Positions 1 through 7,773 of a stretch of DNA of 32,248 nt are shown here, piece after piece. The position numbers were made by a program, and so were the translations under genes. The DNA is taken from assembly GCA_028293565.1 (NCBI GenBank), contig JAQGON010000193.1:1-32248 (forward strand), read 5' to 3'. The first letter of the stretch is position 1, and each line of letters starts with the position of its first letter. This DNA is from Verrucomicrobiota bacterium (GTDB lineage Bacteria; Verrucomicrobiota; Verrucomicrobiia; Opitutales; Opitutaceae). The notes beneath the pieces are model-generated. The model was not told the origin of the DNA and did no database searches. It saw nothing but the letters and a program-made list of their open reading frames with translations.

Positions 1-420
1 ACGAACAACCGCGAGATGCCCGATATCTGCATGCAGCACATGGTGGCGGTGATGCTGCTGGACAAGACGGCGTCCTTCGCCGCGGCCCATGACGAGGCGC
101 GGATGCGCGACCCGGCCGTCCTGCGGCAGCGCGCCAAGGTGCAGCTCATCTCCGACGCGGAATTGGAAAAATTCTTTCCGCAGCGCGTGGGCGTGGTCGA
201 GATCACCTTCAACGACGGCACGACGATGTCGGAACGCGTGGACGACGTGCGCGGCACGAGCGAAAACCCGATGACGCGCGACGAAGTGATCGCAAAGTGC
301 CGCGACCTGATGACGCCGGTGATCGGGCCCGCGAAGTGCGGGCGCCTCATTGAAAGCATTCTCGACCTCGAGAGCGTGAAGAGCATCCGGAGCCTGAGAC
401 CCTTGCTGCAACCGGCCTAG
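1..420 (+). CDS. MmgE/PrpD-family protein, 3' part
   Basis: The reading frame is open from base 1 (first residues TNNREMPDI) and stops at TAG 418-420, so this is the C-terminal ~139 residues of a gene that starts outside the window. It aligns along its whole length with the ends of the next two genes: shared blocks are NNREMPDI, MQHMVAVMLLDKT, RAKVQL, ENPMTRDEV, AKCRDLM and RPLLQ. That makes it a third member of a tandem array. The MmgE/PrpD family contains 2-methylcitrate dehydratase, cis-aconitate decarboxylase and iminodisuccinate epimerase. Only the C-terminal part is visible, so neither a signal peptide nor the active site can be judged here. An internal ATG at 16 is not the true start, because homology continues upstream of it. 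Confidence 0.9.
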   Translation, partial: TNNREMPDICMQHMVAVMLLDKTASFAAAHDEARMRDPAVLRQRAKVQLISDAELEKFFPQRVGVVEITFNDGTTMSERVDDVRGTSENPMTRDEVIAKCRDLMTPVIGPAKCGRLIESILDLESVKSIRSLRPLLQPA

Positions 421-463
421 GTTCGGGGCCCGCATCATCTTCGGGTAATCATTCCTCTGCTAC

Positions 464-481
464 GGTCCGGTCGAACCGGCC
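464..481 (+). terminator. weak hairpin after the first MmgE/PrpD gene
   Basis: CCGGT (467-471) pairs with ACCGG (475-479) around a 3-base loop, with partial pairing outside it, 44 bases after the stop codon. There is no T-run, so termination is only possible, not shown. The rest of the 107-base gap to the next gene holds nothing else I recognise. Confidence 0.3.
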
Positions 482-527
482 GCCATTCCCCTCCCTCGCC
501 CGGTCAACGCCAGTTTCCTTTCGTTTT

Positions 528-2036
528 ATGAAAGACCAGATCACGGAAATGGGTTCGGCCGCATTGACGCGGCGCAGCTTGCTGCAGGGCGTCGGCTGTG
601 TCCTGGCCGCCGCCGCGCTCCCCGGATCGCGCGCGGTCGCCGCAGAGGCGGAAGGCCCGGCGACGGCTCCGGCCGCGGACAGTTCCCTCATCAACAAGCT
701 CAGCGCCTACATGAGCGAAGCCGGCGACCGGGAGCTCCCGGCCGAGGCGGCGGAAAAGACGAAGCATCACATCCTCGACACGTTGGCGGCAATGGTCTCG
801 GGGGCCGAGCTGGCCCCGGCCATCGTGGCGATCAAGTACGCGCGCGCCCATCCGGGCGAGAAGGCGGCGACCATAGTGGGCTCGGACTTGCTGTGCGGCA
901 CGGCGGAAGCCGCGCTGGTAAATGGCATGCTGGCGCATTCGGACGAGACGGATGATTCCCACCCTCCCTCGCACATTCATCCGGGCTGCGGCATCGTTCC
1001 GGCGGCCCTGGCCGCGGGCGAGCAGTTCGGCAACAGCGGCCCGCGATTCCTGCGGGCGGTGGCCCTCGGCTACGACATCGGCACGCGTTTCACCATGGCT
1101 TTGGGCGCGTTTCCCTTCCAGCTGCAGTATCACCACAGCACCCACAGCATCGGCAACAATTTCGGCGCGGGCGCGGCGGCGGGCTGTGCGGCGCGCTTGA
1201 ACGCGCAGCAGATGCGCTGGATGATCGACTATTCCGCCCAGCAGGCGGGCGGGTCCGCCGGCTGGATGCGCGACCTGGAGCACGTTTCGAAAGCGCTGGT
1301 GTTCGGCGGGCGGCCCGCGCGCAACGGCGTCACCTCCGCCCTGATGATCGAGCTCGGCGCGACGGGCGTCGACGACATCCTGTCCGGCGCGGACAATTTT
1401 TTCATCTCGAAGACCCCGAAGGCGGATCCGTCCCGGCTGCTCGAGAAGCTCGGCGAGCGCTATGAAGTGACCCGGACGGCGATCAAGAAATGGACCGTGG
1501 GCTCGCCGATCCAGGCCCCGCTGGACGCGATCGCGATCATCCGGAAGCGCCACCCGTTCGAGGCGCAGGACGTGCAGAAGGTCGTGGTGCGGGTCGCGAC
1601 CGGCGAGGCGAAGACCGTGAACGACCGCGAGATCCCGGACATTTCGATGCAGCACATGGTGGCGGTCATGCTGCTGGACCAGACGGTGTCGTTCAAGGCG
1701 GCGCACGACAAGCCGCGGATGAAGGACCCGGAGCTCCTCCGCCAGCGCGCGAAGGTGCAGCTCGTCGCGGACCCGGAGCTGGACCGTTTTTCACCGCAGC
1801 GCCAGGCGATCGTGGAAGTGACCCTGACCGACGGCACCCTGCTCACCGAACGCGTCGCGGCGGTGCGGGGCACCGCCGAAAACCCGATGACCCGCGACGA
1901 GGTGGTGGCGAAGTGCCGCGACCTGATGGCGCCCTTCCTCGGCGCCGAGAAATGCGACCGCCTCATCGCGACCATATTCGACCTCGAAAACGTGCAGGAC
2001 ATCCGGTCGATGCGGCCGTTGCTCCAGCGGTCCTGA
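528..2036 (+). CDS. Tat-exported MmgE/PrpD-family protein (copy A)
   Basis: A 502-residue protein of the MmgE/PrpD family, whose known members dehydrate, decarboxylate or epimerise small polycarboxylic acids. Residues 14-20 (TRRSLLQ) followed by an Ala/Leu-rich stretch and AVAAEAE form a twin-arginine signal, so export of the folded protein is predicted; most characterised relatives are cytoplasmic. The family acid/threonine/histidine patch appears as HSDETDDSH (137-145) and HPGC shortly after. Compared with the DFDDT motif of typical members, Asp is Glu140 and Thr is Ser144. The late His expected after the KKW segment is Gln329 (SPIQAPLDA). The fold is clear but the reaction may not be the classical one. 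No Shine-Dalgarno is seen before ATG 528. The next paralogue follows after 10 bases, so the two are probably cotranscribed. The substrate is unknown. Confidence 0.88.
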   Translation: MKDQITEMGSAALTRRSLLQGVGCVLAAAALPGSRAVAAEAEGPATAPAADSSLINKLSAYMSEAGDRELPAEAAEKTKHHILDTLAAMVSGAELAPAIVAIKYARAHPGEKAATIVGSDLLCGTAEAALVNGMLAHSDETDDSHPPSHIHPGCGIVPAALAAGEQFGNSGPRFLRAVALGYDIGTRFTMALGAFPFQLQYHHSTHSIGNNFGAGAAAGCAARLNAQQMRWMIDYSAQQAGGSAGWMRDLEHVSKALVFGGRPARNGVTSALMIELGATGVDDILSGADNFFISKTPKADPSRLLEKLGERYEVTRTAIKKWTVGSPIQAPLDAIAIIRKRHPFEAQDVQKVVVRVATGEAKTVNDREIPDISMQHMVAVMLLDQTVSFKAAHDKPRMKDPELLRQRAKVQLVADPELDRFSPQRQAIVEVTLTDGTLLTERVAAVRGTAENPMTRDEVVAKCRDLMAPFLGAEKCDRLIATIFDLENVQDIRSMRPLLQRS

Positions 2037-2046
2037 TTTCCCATCT

Positions 2047-3567
2047 ATGAAAGACCACGACACGGAAACGGGTTCGGCCGCCCTGACCCGGCGCGGCTTG
2101 CTGCAGGGCGTCGGTTGCGCCCTCGCCGCGGCCGCTCTGCCGGCGACACGCCTCCTGGGCGCGGCGGAGTCTTCCGAAACGGCGGCGCCGGCGGCCGGCG
2201 CGGACGCTTCGCCGTCGCCCATCGGGCGGCTCGGCGCCTATATGAGCGAAGCGGCGGGCCGCGAGATTTCGCCCGAGGCGACCGAGAAGGCCAAGCATCA
2301 CATCCTCGACACGATCGCCGCGATGGTCTCGGGCGCCGAACTGGCCCCGGCGCTGGTGGCCTTCAAATATGCGCGCGCGCATTCCGGGGAAAGAACGGCG
2401 ACGATCGTCGGCTCCGACCTGCTCTGCGGACCGGCGGAGGCCGCGCTGATCAACGGCATGCTGGCCCATTCCGACGAGACGGACGATTCGCACGCGCCGT
2501 CGCAGCTTCATCCGGGCTGCGGGATCGTTCCGGCGGCCCTCGCGGCCGGCGAACATTTCGGCAACAGCGGCACCGTTTTCCTGCGCGCCGTGGTCCTGGG
2601 CTACGACCTGGCGGCGCGGTTTGACATGGCCCTCGGCGGGCTGCCCTTCCAGATGGCCACGCACCGCAGCACGCACAGCATCGGAAACAATTTCGGCGCC
2701 GGCGCCGCAGCCGGTTGCGCGGCCGGGCTGAACGCGCAGCAGATGCGCTGGATGATCGACTATTCCGCCCAGCAGGCCAGCGGCAGCGCGGCGTGGCAGC
2801 GCGACACCGAGCATGTTTCCAAGTCGCTCGTCTTTGGCGGCCGGCCGGCCCGCAACGGCGTCGCCTCCGCCCTGCTGATCCAACTCGGCGCCACCGGGGT
2901 GGATGACATCCTCACCGGCCCGGACAATTTCTTCGCGGCGATGAATCCGAAGGCGGATCGGGCGAAGCTGACCGCGAAGCTGGGCGAACTTTACGAGGTC
3001 ACCCGGACGAACATCAAGAAGTGGACCGTGGGCTCGCCGATCCAAGCCCCGCTGGACGCGGTGCAGAACATCCGGAAACGCCGGGACTTCGAGGCCGGCG
3101 ACGTCCAGAAGCTCGTCGTGCGCGTGGCGACCAGCGAGGCGAAGACCGTGAACAACCGGGAGATTCCCGGGATCTCCATGCAGCATATGCTGGCGGTCAT
3201 GCTGGTGGACAAGACGGTGAGTTTCCATTCGGCGCACGACATGGCGCGCATGAAGGATCCGGTCGTCGTCCGCACCCGCGCGAAGATCCAGCTCACGCCC
3301 GACGAGGAACTCGAACGCCTGTATCCGGAGCGGCAGTCGATCGTCGAGATCACCCTCAATGACGGCACCGTGCTGACCGAGCGGGTGAAAGCGGTGCGGG
3401 GCACGGCGGAAAATCCGATGACCGCCGACGAGGTGGTCGCAAAGTGCCGCGACCTGATGGTTCCTTTCCTCGGCGCGGAAAAAACCGGCCGCCTCATCGA
3501 ACGCATTCTCCACCTGGAAGACGTGAAGGACCTCCGCGACCTTCGCCCCTTGCTCCAGCGGTCCTAG
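2047..3567 (+). CDS. Tat-exported MmgE/PrpD-family protein (copy B)
   Basis: A 506-residue paralogue of the preceding gene, highly similar from the first residues (MKD..TE.GSAALTRR) to the last (RPLLQRS). It has the same twin-arginine signal (Arg15-Arg16, TRRGLLQ) and an Ala-rich hydrophobic stretch, so it should also be exported. The same altered patch is present: H141-S-D-E144-T-D-D-S148, and Gln333 in SPIQAPLDA where family members usually carry His. The copies differ most just after the signal peptide and in scattered surface-like positions, which suggests duplication followed by divergence rather than a recent identical copy. It lies 10 bases after copy A. The dehydrogenase gene begins 56 bases downstream. 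Substrate and reaction are not known. Confidence 0.88.
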   Translation: MKDHDTETGSAALTRRGLLQGVGCALAAAALPATRLLGAAESSETAAPAAGADASPSPIGRLGAYMSEAAGREISPEATEKAKHHILDTIAAMVSGAELAPALVAFKYARAHSGERTATIVGSDLLCGPAEAALINGMLAHSDETDDSHAPSQLHPGCGIVPAALAAGEHFGNSGTVFLRAVVLGYDLAARFDMALGGLPFQMATHRSTHSIGNNFGAGAAAGCAAGLNAQQMRWMIDYSAQQASGSAAWQRDTEHVSKSLVFGGRPARNGVASALLIQLGATGVDDILTGPDNFFAAMNPKADRAKLTAKLGELYEVTRTNIKKWTVGSPIQAPLDAVQNIRKRRDFEAGDVQKLVVRVATSEAKTVNNREIPGISMQHMLAVMLVDKTVSFHSAHDMARMKDPVVVRTRAKIQLTPDEELERLYPERQSIVEITLNDGTVLTERVKAVRGTAENPMTADEVVAKCRDLMVPFLGAEKTGRLIERILHLEDVKDLRDLRPLLQRS

Positions 3568-3623
3568 GAAAAATTCGTCGCGGGCTGCGGGCGCGGGACT
3601 GGCCCGGGCTCCGGCCACCGGTC

Positions 3624-4682
3624 ATGAACGCACCGCGCATTTCCGCCGACAGGTTGATGGCTTTCGCCTCGGCCGTCCTGGCCGAGTCGGGCGTTCCCGA
3701 AAGCGATGCGCGGCTGGTGGCGGACAGCCTGGTGCAGGCGGATTTGTGGGGTCATCAGTCGCATGGCGTGATGCGCCTGCCCTGGTACACGGCGCGAATC
3801 AGGACAGGGGTCATGCGCGCGGTGACCCAGTGCGAACTCGTGGTCAACGCCGGCGCCGTGGCCGTGCTGGATGGCCATGACGGCATCGGCCAGGTCGTCG
3901 CCGAAAAGGCGGCGCGCGAGGCGATGAGCCGGGCCAGGGCGCACGGCGTCGGCGCGGTGTCGGTGCGCAACTCGAATCACTTCGGCACCGCGATGTATTT
4001 TACGCGGCTGCCGCTGGCCGAGGGCCAGCTGGCGATCCTGACGACGAACGCCAGTCCAGCGATGGCGCCGTGGGGTGGGCGCGAGCAGAGCGTCGGGACG
4101 AATCCGTGGTCGATCGCGGCGCCCGCCGGGAAGTTTCCGCCCTTCGTCCTGGACATCGCGAACACGGCGGTCGCCCGCGGGAAAATCTACCTGGCGAAAC
4201 AACAGGGCCGTGCGATTCCGCCGGGATGGGCGATCAATTCCGCGGGCGAGCCCACCACGGATCCGGTCGAGGCGCTGGCGGGACTGATCCTGCCGATGGC
4301 CGAATACAAGGGCTACGCCATCGCGGTGATGGTCGATGTGCTCTCCGGGATCCTGAGCGGAAGCGCCTTCGGGAAGGGGGTGCGCGGGCCGTATCAATCG
4401 GAACAGCGCAGCGGTTGCGGGCATCTGATGATCACCCTGGACATCGCGGCGTTTCTGCCCCTCGCGGAGTTTAACGCCGGGATGGAAAAACTGGTGGGCG
4501 AGCTCAAGGGCGCGCCGCTCGCCGCCGGGTTCGACGAAATTCTTTATCCGGGAGAACCGGAAGCGCGCAGCGCGGAACGGGGTCGGCGCGAGGGAATCGA
4601 ACTGCCCGCGCAGACGATGCTCGACCTGACGAAGCTCGCCGATGAAACGGACACACGCGCTCTTCTTACTGCATCGTTGTGA
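3624..4682 (+). CDS. Ldh-family (malate/L-lactate-type) NAD(P)-dependent dehydrogenase
   Basis: A 352-residue member of the Ldh_2 family, a Rossmann-unrelated group that includes malate, sulfolactate and ureidoglycolate dehydrogenases and piperideine-2-carboxylate reductase. The hallmark GHQSHGVMRLPWY carries the conserved histidines (His44 and His47). The cofactor-contact segment NSNHFGTAMYF and the blocks TNPWS, EYKGYAIAVMVDVLSG and ILYPGEPE are all in the expected order, and the length is normal. ATG 3624 is chosen because homology begins at SADRLMAFA; an open frame continues upstream into the preceding gene but has no family similarity. No signal peptide is visible, so the enzyme is cytoplasmic. 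Following the exported MmgE/PrpD copies, it may oxidise or reduce a 2-hydroxy or 2-oxo acid from the same pathway. The exact substrate cannot be assigned. Confidence 0.88.
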   Translation: MNAPRISADRLMAFASAVLAESGVPESDARLVADSLVQADLWGHQSHGVMRLPWYTARIRTGVMRAVTQCELVVNAGAVAVLDGHDGIGQVVAEKAAREAMSRARAHGVGAVSVRNSNHFGTAMYFTRLPLAEGQLAILTTNASPAMAPWGGREQSVGTNPWSIAAPAGKFPPFVLDIANTAVARGKIYLAKQQGRAIPPGWAINSAGEPTTDPVEALAGLILPMAEYKGYAIAVMVDVLSGILSGSAFGKGVRGPYQSEQRSGCGHLMITLDIAAFLPLAEFNAGMEKLVGELKGAPLAAGFDEILYPGEPEARSAERGRREGIELPAQTMLDLTKLADETDTRALLTASL

Positions 4683-4799
4683 GCACCTGCACGGGGCTCC
4701 GCGGAAAAATTCCAGGGGTGTGACTCAACCTGGATCCGCGAGGGCGGCTGGCAGCCCGTAAAACCGAGCGCTCGCTCATCGGCGGGGTTTTGAGCGAAC

Positions 4800-4864
4800 G
4801 ATAACAGGATGCTATCACAATGTTATCCCCTTTCGATTTCCCGAACCTTCCCCGCTTTGTTATC
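4800..4864 (+). promoter_or_regulatory. candidate operator/promoter region of the first TonB receptor
   Basis: In the 295-base gap after the dehydrogenase gene, GATAACA (4800-4806) and TGTTATC (4821-4827) form an exact 7-base inverted repeat around CTATCACAA. A further TGTTATC lies at 4858-4864. The block CTATCACAATGTTA followed by TTTCCCGAAC recurs with changes upstream of the second receptor (7609-7650). The dyad and its conservation suggest binding of a dimeric regulator. No convincing -35/-10 pair can be fixed. The preceding part (4683-4799) has only weak dyads such as AAAACC/GGTTTT. Confidence 0.45.
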
Positions 4865-4977
4865 ATCCAGCCCCAAAGGCAGGCTACCCCCTGTTTGATG
4901 TGCCTCGACCTTTTTGGCGACCGGTTTCAATCCCGATCGTCCAAGCACAACCGTTAAACTCAGCATCATACCCCTTG

Positions 4978-7488
4978 ATGAAATTATCGTACTATGTCCT
5001 GGGCGGAGTTCTGGCCGCCAGTCCGGTTATCGCGCGCGCGCAGCGTGCCGCTACGACCCCTGATCCGGGCGACACCCCAACCGGTGAAACCGTCACCCTC
5101 ACTCCATTCCAGGTTGTCGCCTCCGATGACAACCTCTACGTCGCGGGAAACGCGATCTCCGCCACGCGCATCAATACCGCGCTGGCCGACCTGCCGTTTT
5201 CCATTTCGGCCTTCACGCCGCAGTTCATCAAGGACACGGGCGCGACGAGCTTGCTGGAAATCGTTTCCCAATCGGCCGGTGTCAAAAGCGCGATTTTCTC
5301 CACGGTTCAGGGAAATGCGATTTTCTCGGTGCGCGGATTTCCCCAGGCGCCGCAGCGCGACGGATTTTCGGCCAACGCGCTGGCGAACAACTACGTCGCG
5401 CAAAGCGTCATCGACCGCGTCGAGGTCGTGAAAGGCCCGGCCTCGCTGCTCTACGGCGCGATCGCACCGGGCGGCACGGTGAATTACCTGACGAAGACCC
5501 CGCAGGATGCGACGTTCACGGACCTGAACTTCGCGATCGGCAGCTATAACTTCAAGAGCGTGACGCTGGACTACAACCAGGTGCTCATCCCCAAAAAACT
5601 GCTGTTCCGCGGGATTGCCACGTACGAGAGCAACCCGAATCAGGATATCCAGTTCTCGGGCGGACGCAGCGTGCTCGTGTACCCGGAGATCAAGTGGCTG
5701 ATTACGCCCAAGGCTTCGCTGCTGGTCTCCTATCAGATCTATCAGAACCGCGAGGCGCCGCCCGCCCTCTATCTGCCGAACACGAACCTGGCCACGCCGG
5801 CCAGCATTGTGGCCGGATTGTATGCCGTCGGTCACCCCGCCGCCAGTTCGCTGCTGGTTTCCAAGACCGGTCCGGGAGTGTCGCAGGGAGTCAATGACGT
5901 CTCGGATCCGGGCTTCATGGGCCCCTATCCCGGCATGCCGAAGTATTTCAATATTTCGGACATCAACGACGTCCGGCTGAACGATCTGAAGGCGCTGAAC
6001 GCGGAATTGCAGGCCACGCTCAACGAGCATTGGTCGACCCGGGCCCACATGGGGCTCGACACCGATCGGCTGAATTTCCCCGAGACCGGCCACGCGACGC
6101 TGTTCATCCCGCCGCCGGACTCGCTGGTTTATTCCGGCGGGGTCTGGAGCGTTTCTCCGCGCTGGACGGCGCTGACTCCCGCGCAGCAGATCGCCGAAGG
6201 CCTGGCCTATGCGCAGCAGGCGGTGAAGAATTTGTCCCTGCTGAATTCGACCCAGAGCGGCGTCCCAACGCCGGCCCTGATCGACCGCGCGCAGCGCGTC
6301 ATGGAGCAGTCGCTCTACGCCGCGACGGTCCAGGCGGAAGTGGTGGGGATCTATAACACCCCGACGGCAAAATACCAGCTGCTCGGCGGCATCTTCTATG
6401 ACCGCGCGCGCTTTCACCAGCGCACGACGCAGAACCGGTCCAACGCCCAGTACCCGTTCTATCGCAGCTGGGACGTCAATCCCGCCAGCCCGACCTACTA
6501 CGTCAACAATGACGAAGGCAAGTTCACCGGCGACCAGCTCGCCGTCCGGAACCTCTGGAACACCACGAACAGTTCCGACGAAGCCGCGTATCTCCTGCTG
6601 AACGCCACCTTCCGGAACAAGCTCTATATCGTCGGCGGAGCGCGTTATAATATCAGCATGTCCCAGGTGACGGACCACAACACCGGAGTCGCCTCCCAGG
6701 GACTCCGCGCGCACAAGACCACACCGCAGATCGGCGTGGGCTACAAGGTCACGCCGGAGATCATGTTCTATGCCTCGTACAGCCAGTCTTACACGCTCAG
6801 TTCGCAGCCTTACCTGACGGTGGCCGGATTCGTGAATGGACTCCCTTCACCCATCCCGACGACGGCGACCGCCCCCACCACGGGCACCGGCGTCGAGGTC
6901 GGAGCCAAGGCGGTGCTGTTCGACAACAAGCTGAGCGCGACGATTTCGGCCTATCAAATCAACGTCGAGGACGTTCTCCAGAACCTGAACACGAACATCC
7001 AGGGCATCGGCATCACGATCTGGACCCAGGGCGCGAAGCAGCGCGGCAACGGCCTCGAGGCGACCCTGACGTGGTCACCGATCAGAAACTGGCAGGTGGT
7101 CGCCAACGTGTCGGAGGAGGACGTCCGCAATATCAAGGAACCGGTCGGCCTCGAATACTACCTCGGCCAGCATACCGGCTACACCGCGAAGACGATGGCC
7201 AACTTCTGGACCCGTTATGACTTCACGTCCGAGAAGCTCAAGGGCCTCTGGATCGGCGGCGGCGTCAACTACACCGGCAAGAACGCGGGGGATCCTCGCA
7301 ACAAGGATTATTTCCTGCCGGCCTTTACACTATATAACAGTGCTCTCGGCGTGGATTTCAAATGGAACCAGAAGAGGGTGTCGATGACCCTGAACTTTAA
7401 GAACATGGGCGGGACGGCGTACAAGGCCTCGCCTCAGTCCATCGGCCAGGCGCGCCGCCTGCTTCTGGCCACCACGGTCCATTTCTAA
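4978..7488 (+). CDS. TonB-dependent outer-membrane receptor (copy 1)
   Basis: An 836-residue outer-membrane receptor for TonB-driven import of a ligand too large for porins. A signal peptide (MKLSYYVLGGVLAASPVIARAQ) is followed by a TonB-box-like TLTPFQV near residues 40-46. The plug domain runs to about residue 175 (DLPFSISAFTPQFIKDTG, SVRGF, VIDRVEVVKGPASLLYG, PGGTVNYLTK), and a 22-strand barrel is expected to end in VHF, the usual C-terminal Phe. The plug resembles FhuA/FoxA-type siderophore receptors, but the ligand is unknown. ATG 4978 is used rather than ATG 4900 because it directly precedes the signal peptide and matches the start of copy 2. No ExbB/ExbD/TonB genes are in the window. 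A hairpin terminator follows. Confidence 0.95.
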   Translation: MKLSYYVLGGVLAASPVIARAQRAATTPDPGDTPTGETVTLTPFQVVASDDNLYVAGNAISATRINTALADLPFSISAFTPQFIKDTGATSLLEIVSQSAGVKSAIFSTVQGNAIFSVRGFPQAPQRDGFSANALANNYVAQSVIDRVEVVKGPASLLYGAIAPGGTVNYLTKTPQDATFTDLNFAIGSYNFKSVTLDYNQVLIPKKLLFRGIATYESNPNQDIQFSGGRSVLVYPEIKWLITPKASLLVSYQIYQNREAPPALYLPNTNLATPASIVAGLYAVGHPAASSLLVSKTGPGVSQGVNDVSDPGFMGPYPGMPKYFNISDINDVRLNDLKALNAELQATLNEHWSTRAHMGLDTDRLNFPETGHATLFIPPPDSLVYSGGVWSVSPRWTALTPAQQIAEGLAYAQQAVKNLSLLNSTQSGVPTPALIDRAQRVMEQSLYAATVQAEVVGIYNTPTAKYQLLGGIFYDRARFHQRTTQNRSNAQYPFYRSWDVNPASPTYYVNNDEGKFTGDQLAVRNLWNTTNSSDEAAYLLLNATFRNKLYIVGGARYNISMSQVTDHNTGVASQGLRAHKTTPQIGVGYKVTPEIMFYASYSQSYTLSSQPYLTVAGFVNGLPSPIPTTATAPTTGTGVEVGAKAVLFDNKLSATISAYQINVEDVLQNLNTNIQGIGITIWTQGAKQRGNGLEATLTWSPIRNWQVVANVSEEDVRNIKEPVGLEYYLGQHTGYTAKTMANFWTRYDFTSEKLKGLWIGGGVNYTGKNAGDPRNKDYFLPAFTLYNSALGVDFKWNQKRVSMTLNFKNMGGTAYKASPQSIGQARRLLLATTVHF

Positions 7489-7528
7489 GCGGGCTAAAAT
7501 GATTCGCGATGAGACTCCGAACACCGGA

Positions 7529-7567
7529 CGGGCGAGCCGAATCTTCCGAAAGATTTCGGCTCGCCCG
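7529..7567 (+). terminator. strong hairpin after TonB receptor copy 1
   Basis: CGGGCGAGCCGAA (7529-7541) is the exact reverse complement of TTCGGCTCGCCCG (7555-7567), a 13-base-pair stem with a 13-base loop, starting 40 bases after the receptor stop. No T-run follows, so it could also act as an mRNA-stabilising structure. Confidence 0.6.
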
Positions 7568-7597
7568 CAAGGGCTCGCTGCGAGCGAAGTGGCGTAC

Positions 7598-7773
7598 GAT
7601 AACGGGGGACTATCACAATGTTACTCTATTTCAATTTCCCGAACGTGGCCGATTTTGCTAACATGGCGCCAAGGCCGCGCTAACCCCGTTTTTTTTGCCT
7701 TACCCCTTTACCGGCGACCGGGACCGACACCGATCGCCCAAGCATAGCCGTAACCTCCCAGAATAGTACCCTG
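7598..7773 (+). promoter_or_regulatory. duplicated leader of TonB receptor copy 2
   Basis: This leader matches the one before copy 1 in order and spacing: GATAAC, then CTATCACAATGTTA, then TTTCCCGAAC, a pyrimidine-rich stretch, GGCGACCGG, CGATCG, CCAAGCA and an ATG about 155 bases on. The left arm GATAAC (7598-7603) is kept but the right arm reads GTTACT, so the dyad is less perfect than in copy 1. The resemblance shows that the upstream region was duplicated along with the gene, and that part of it is under constraint or recently copied. Confidence 0.5.

Noticed and set aside
528-620. Possible lipobox at GVGC in the MmgE/PrpD signal
   Set aside because: Position -3 is Gly instead of Leu/Val/Ile, and the Cys lies in the middle of the hydrophobic stretch; a Tat signal explains it better.
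1963-3618. Long - strand open frame over the MmgE/PrpD copies, and a similar one at 504-1706
   Set aside because: His/Arg/Val-rich translations without motifs; the + strand has clear family proteins.
3444-3623. Upstream extension of the Ldh-family gene
   Set aside because: It would overlap copy B of MmgE/PrpD and adds Pro/Arg-rich residues without similarity; family homology begins after ATG 3624.
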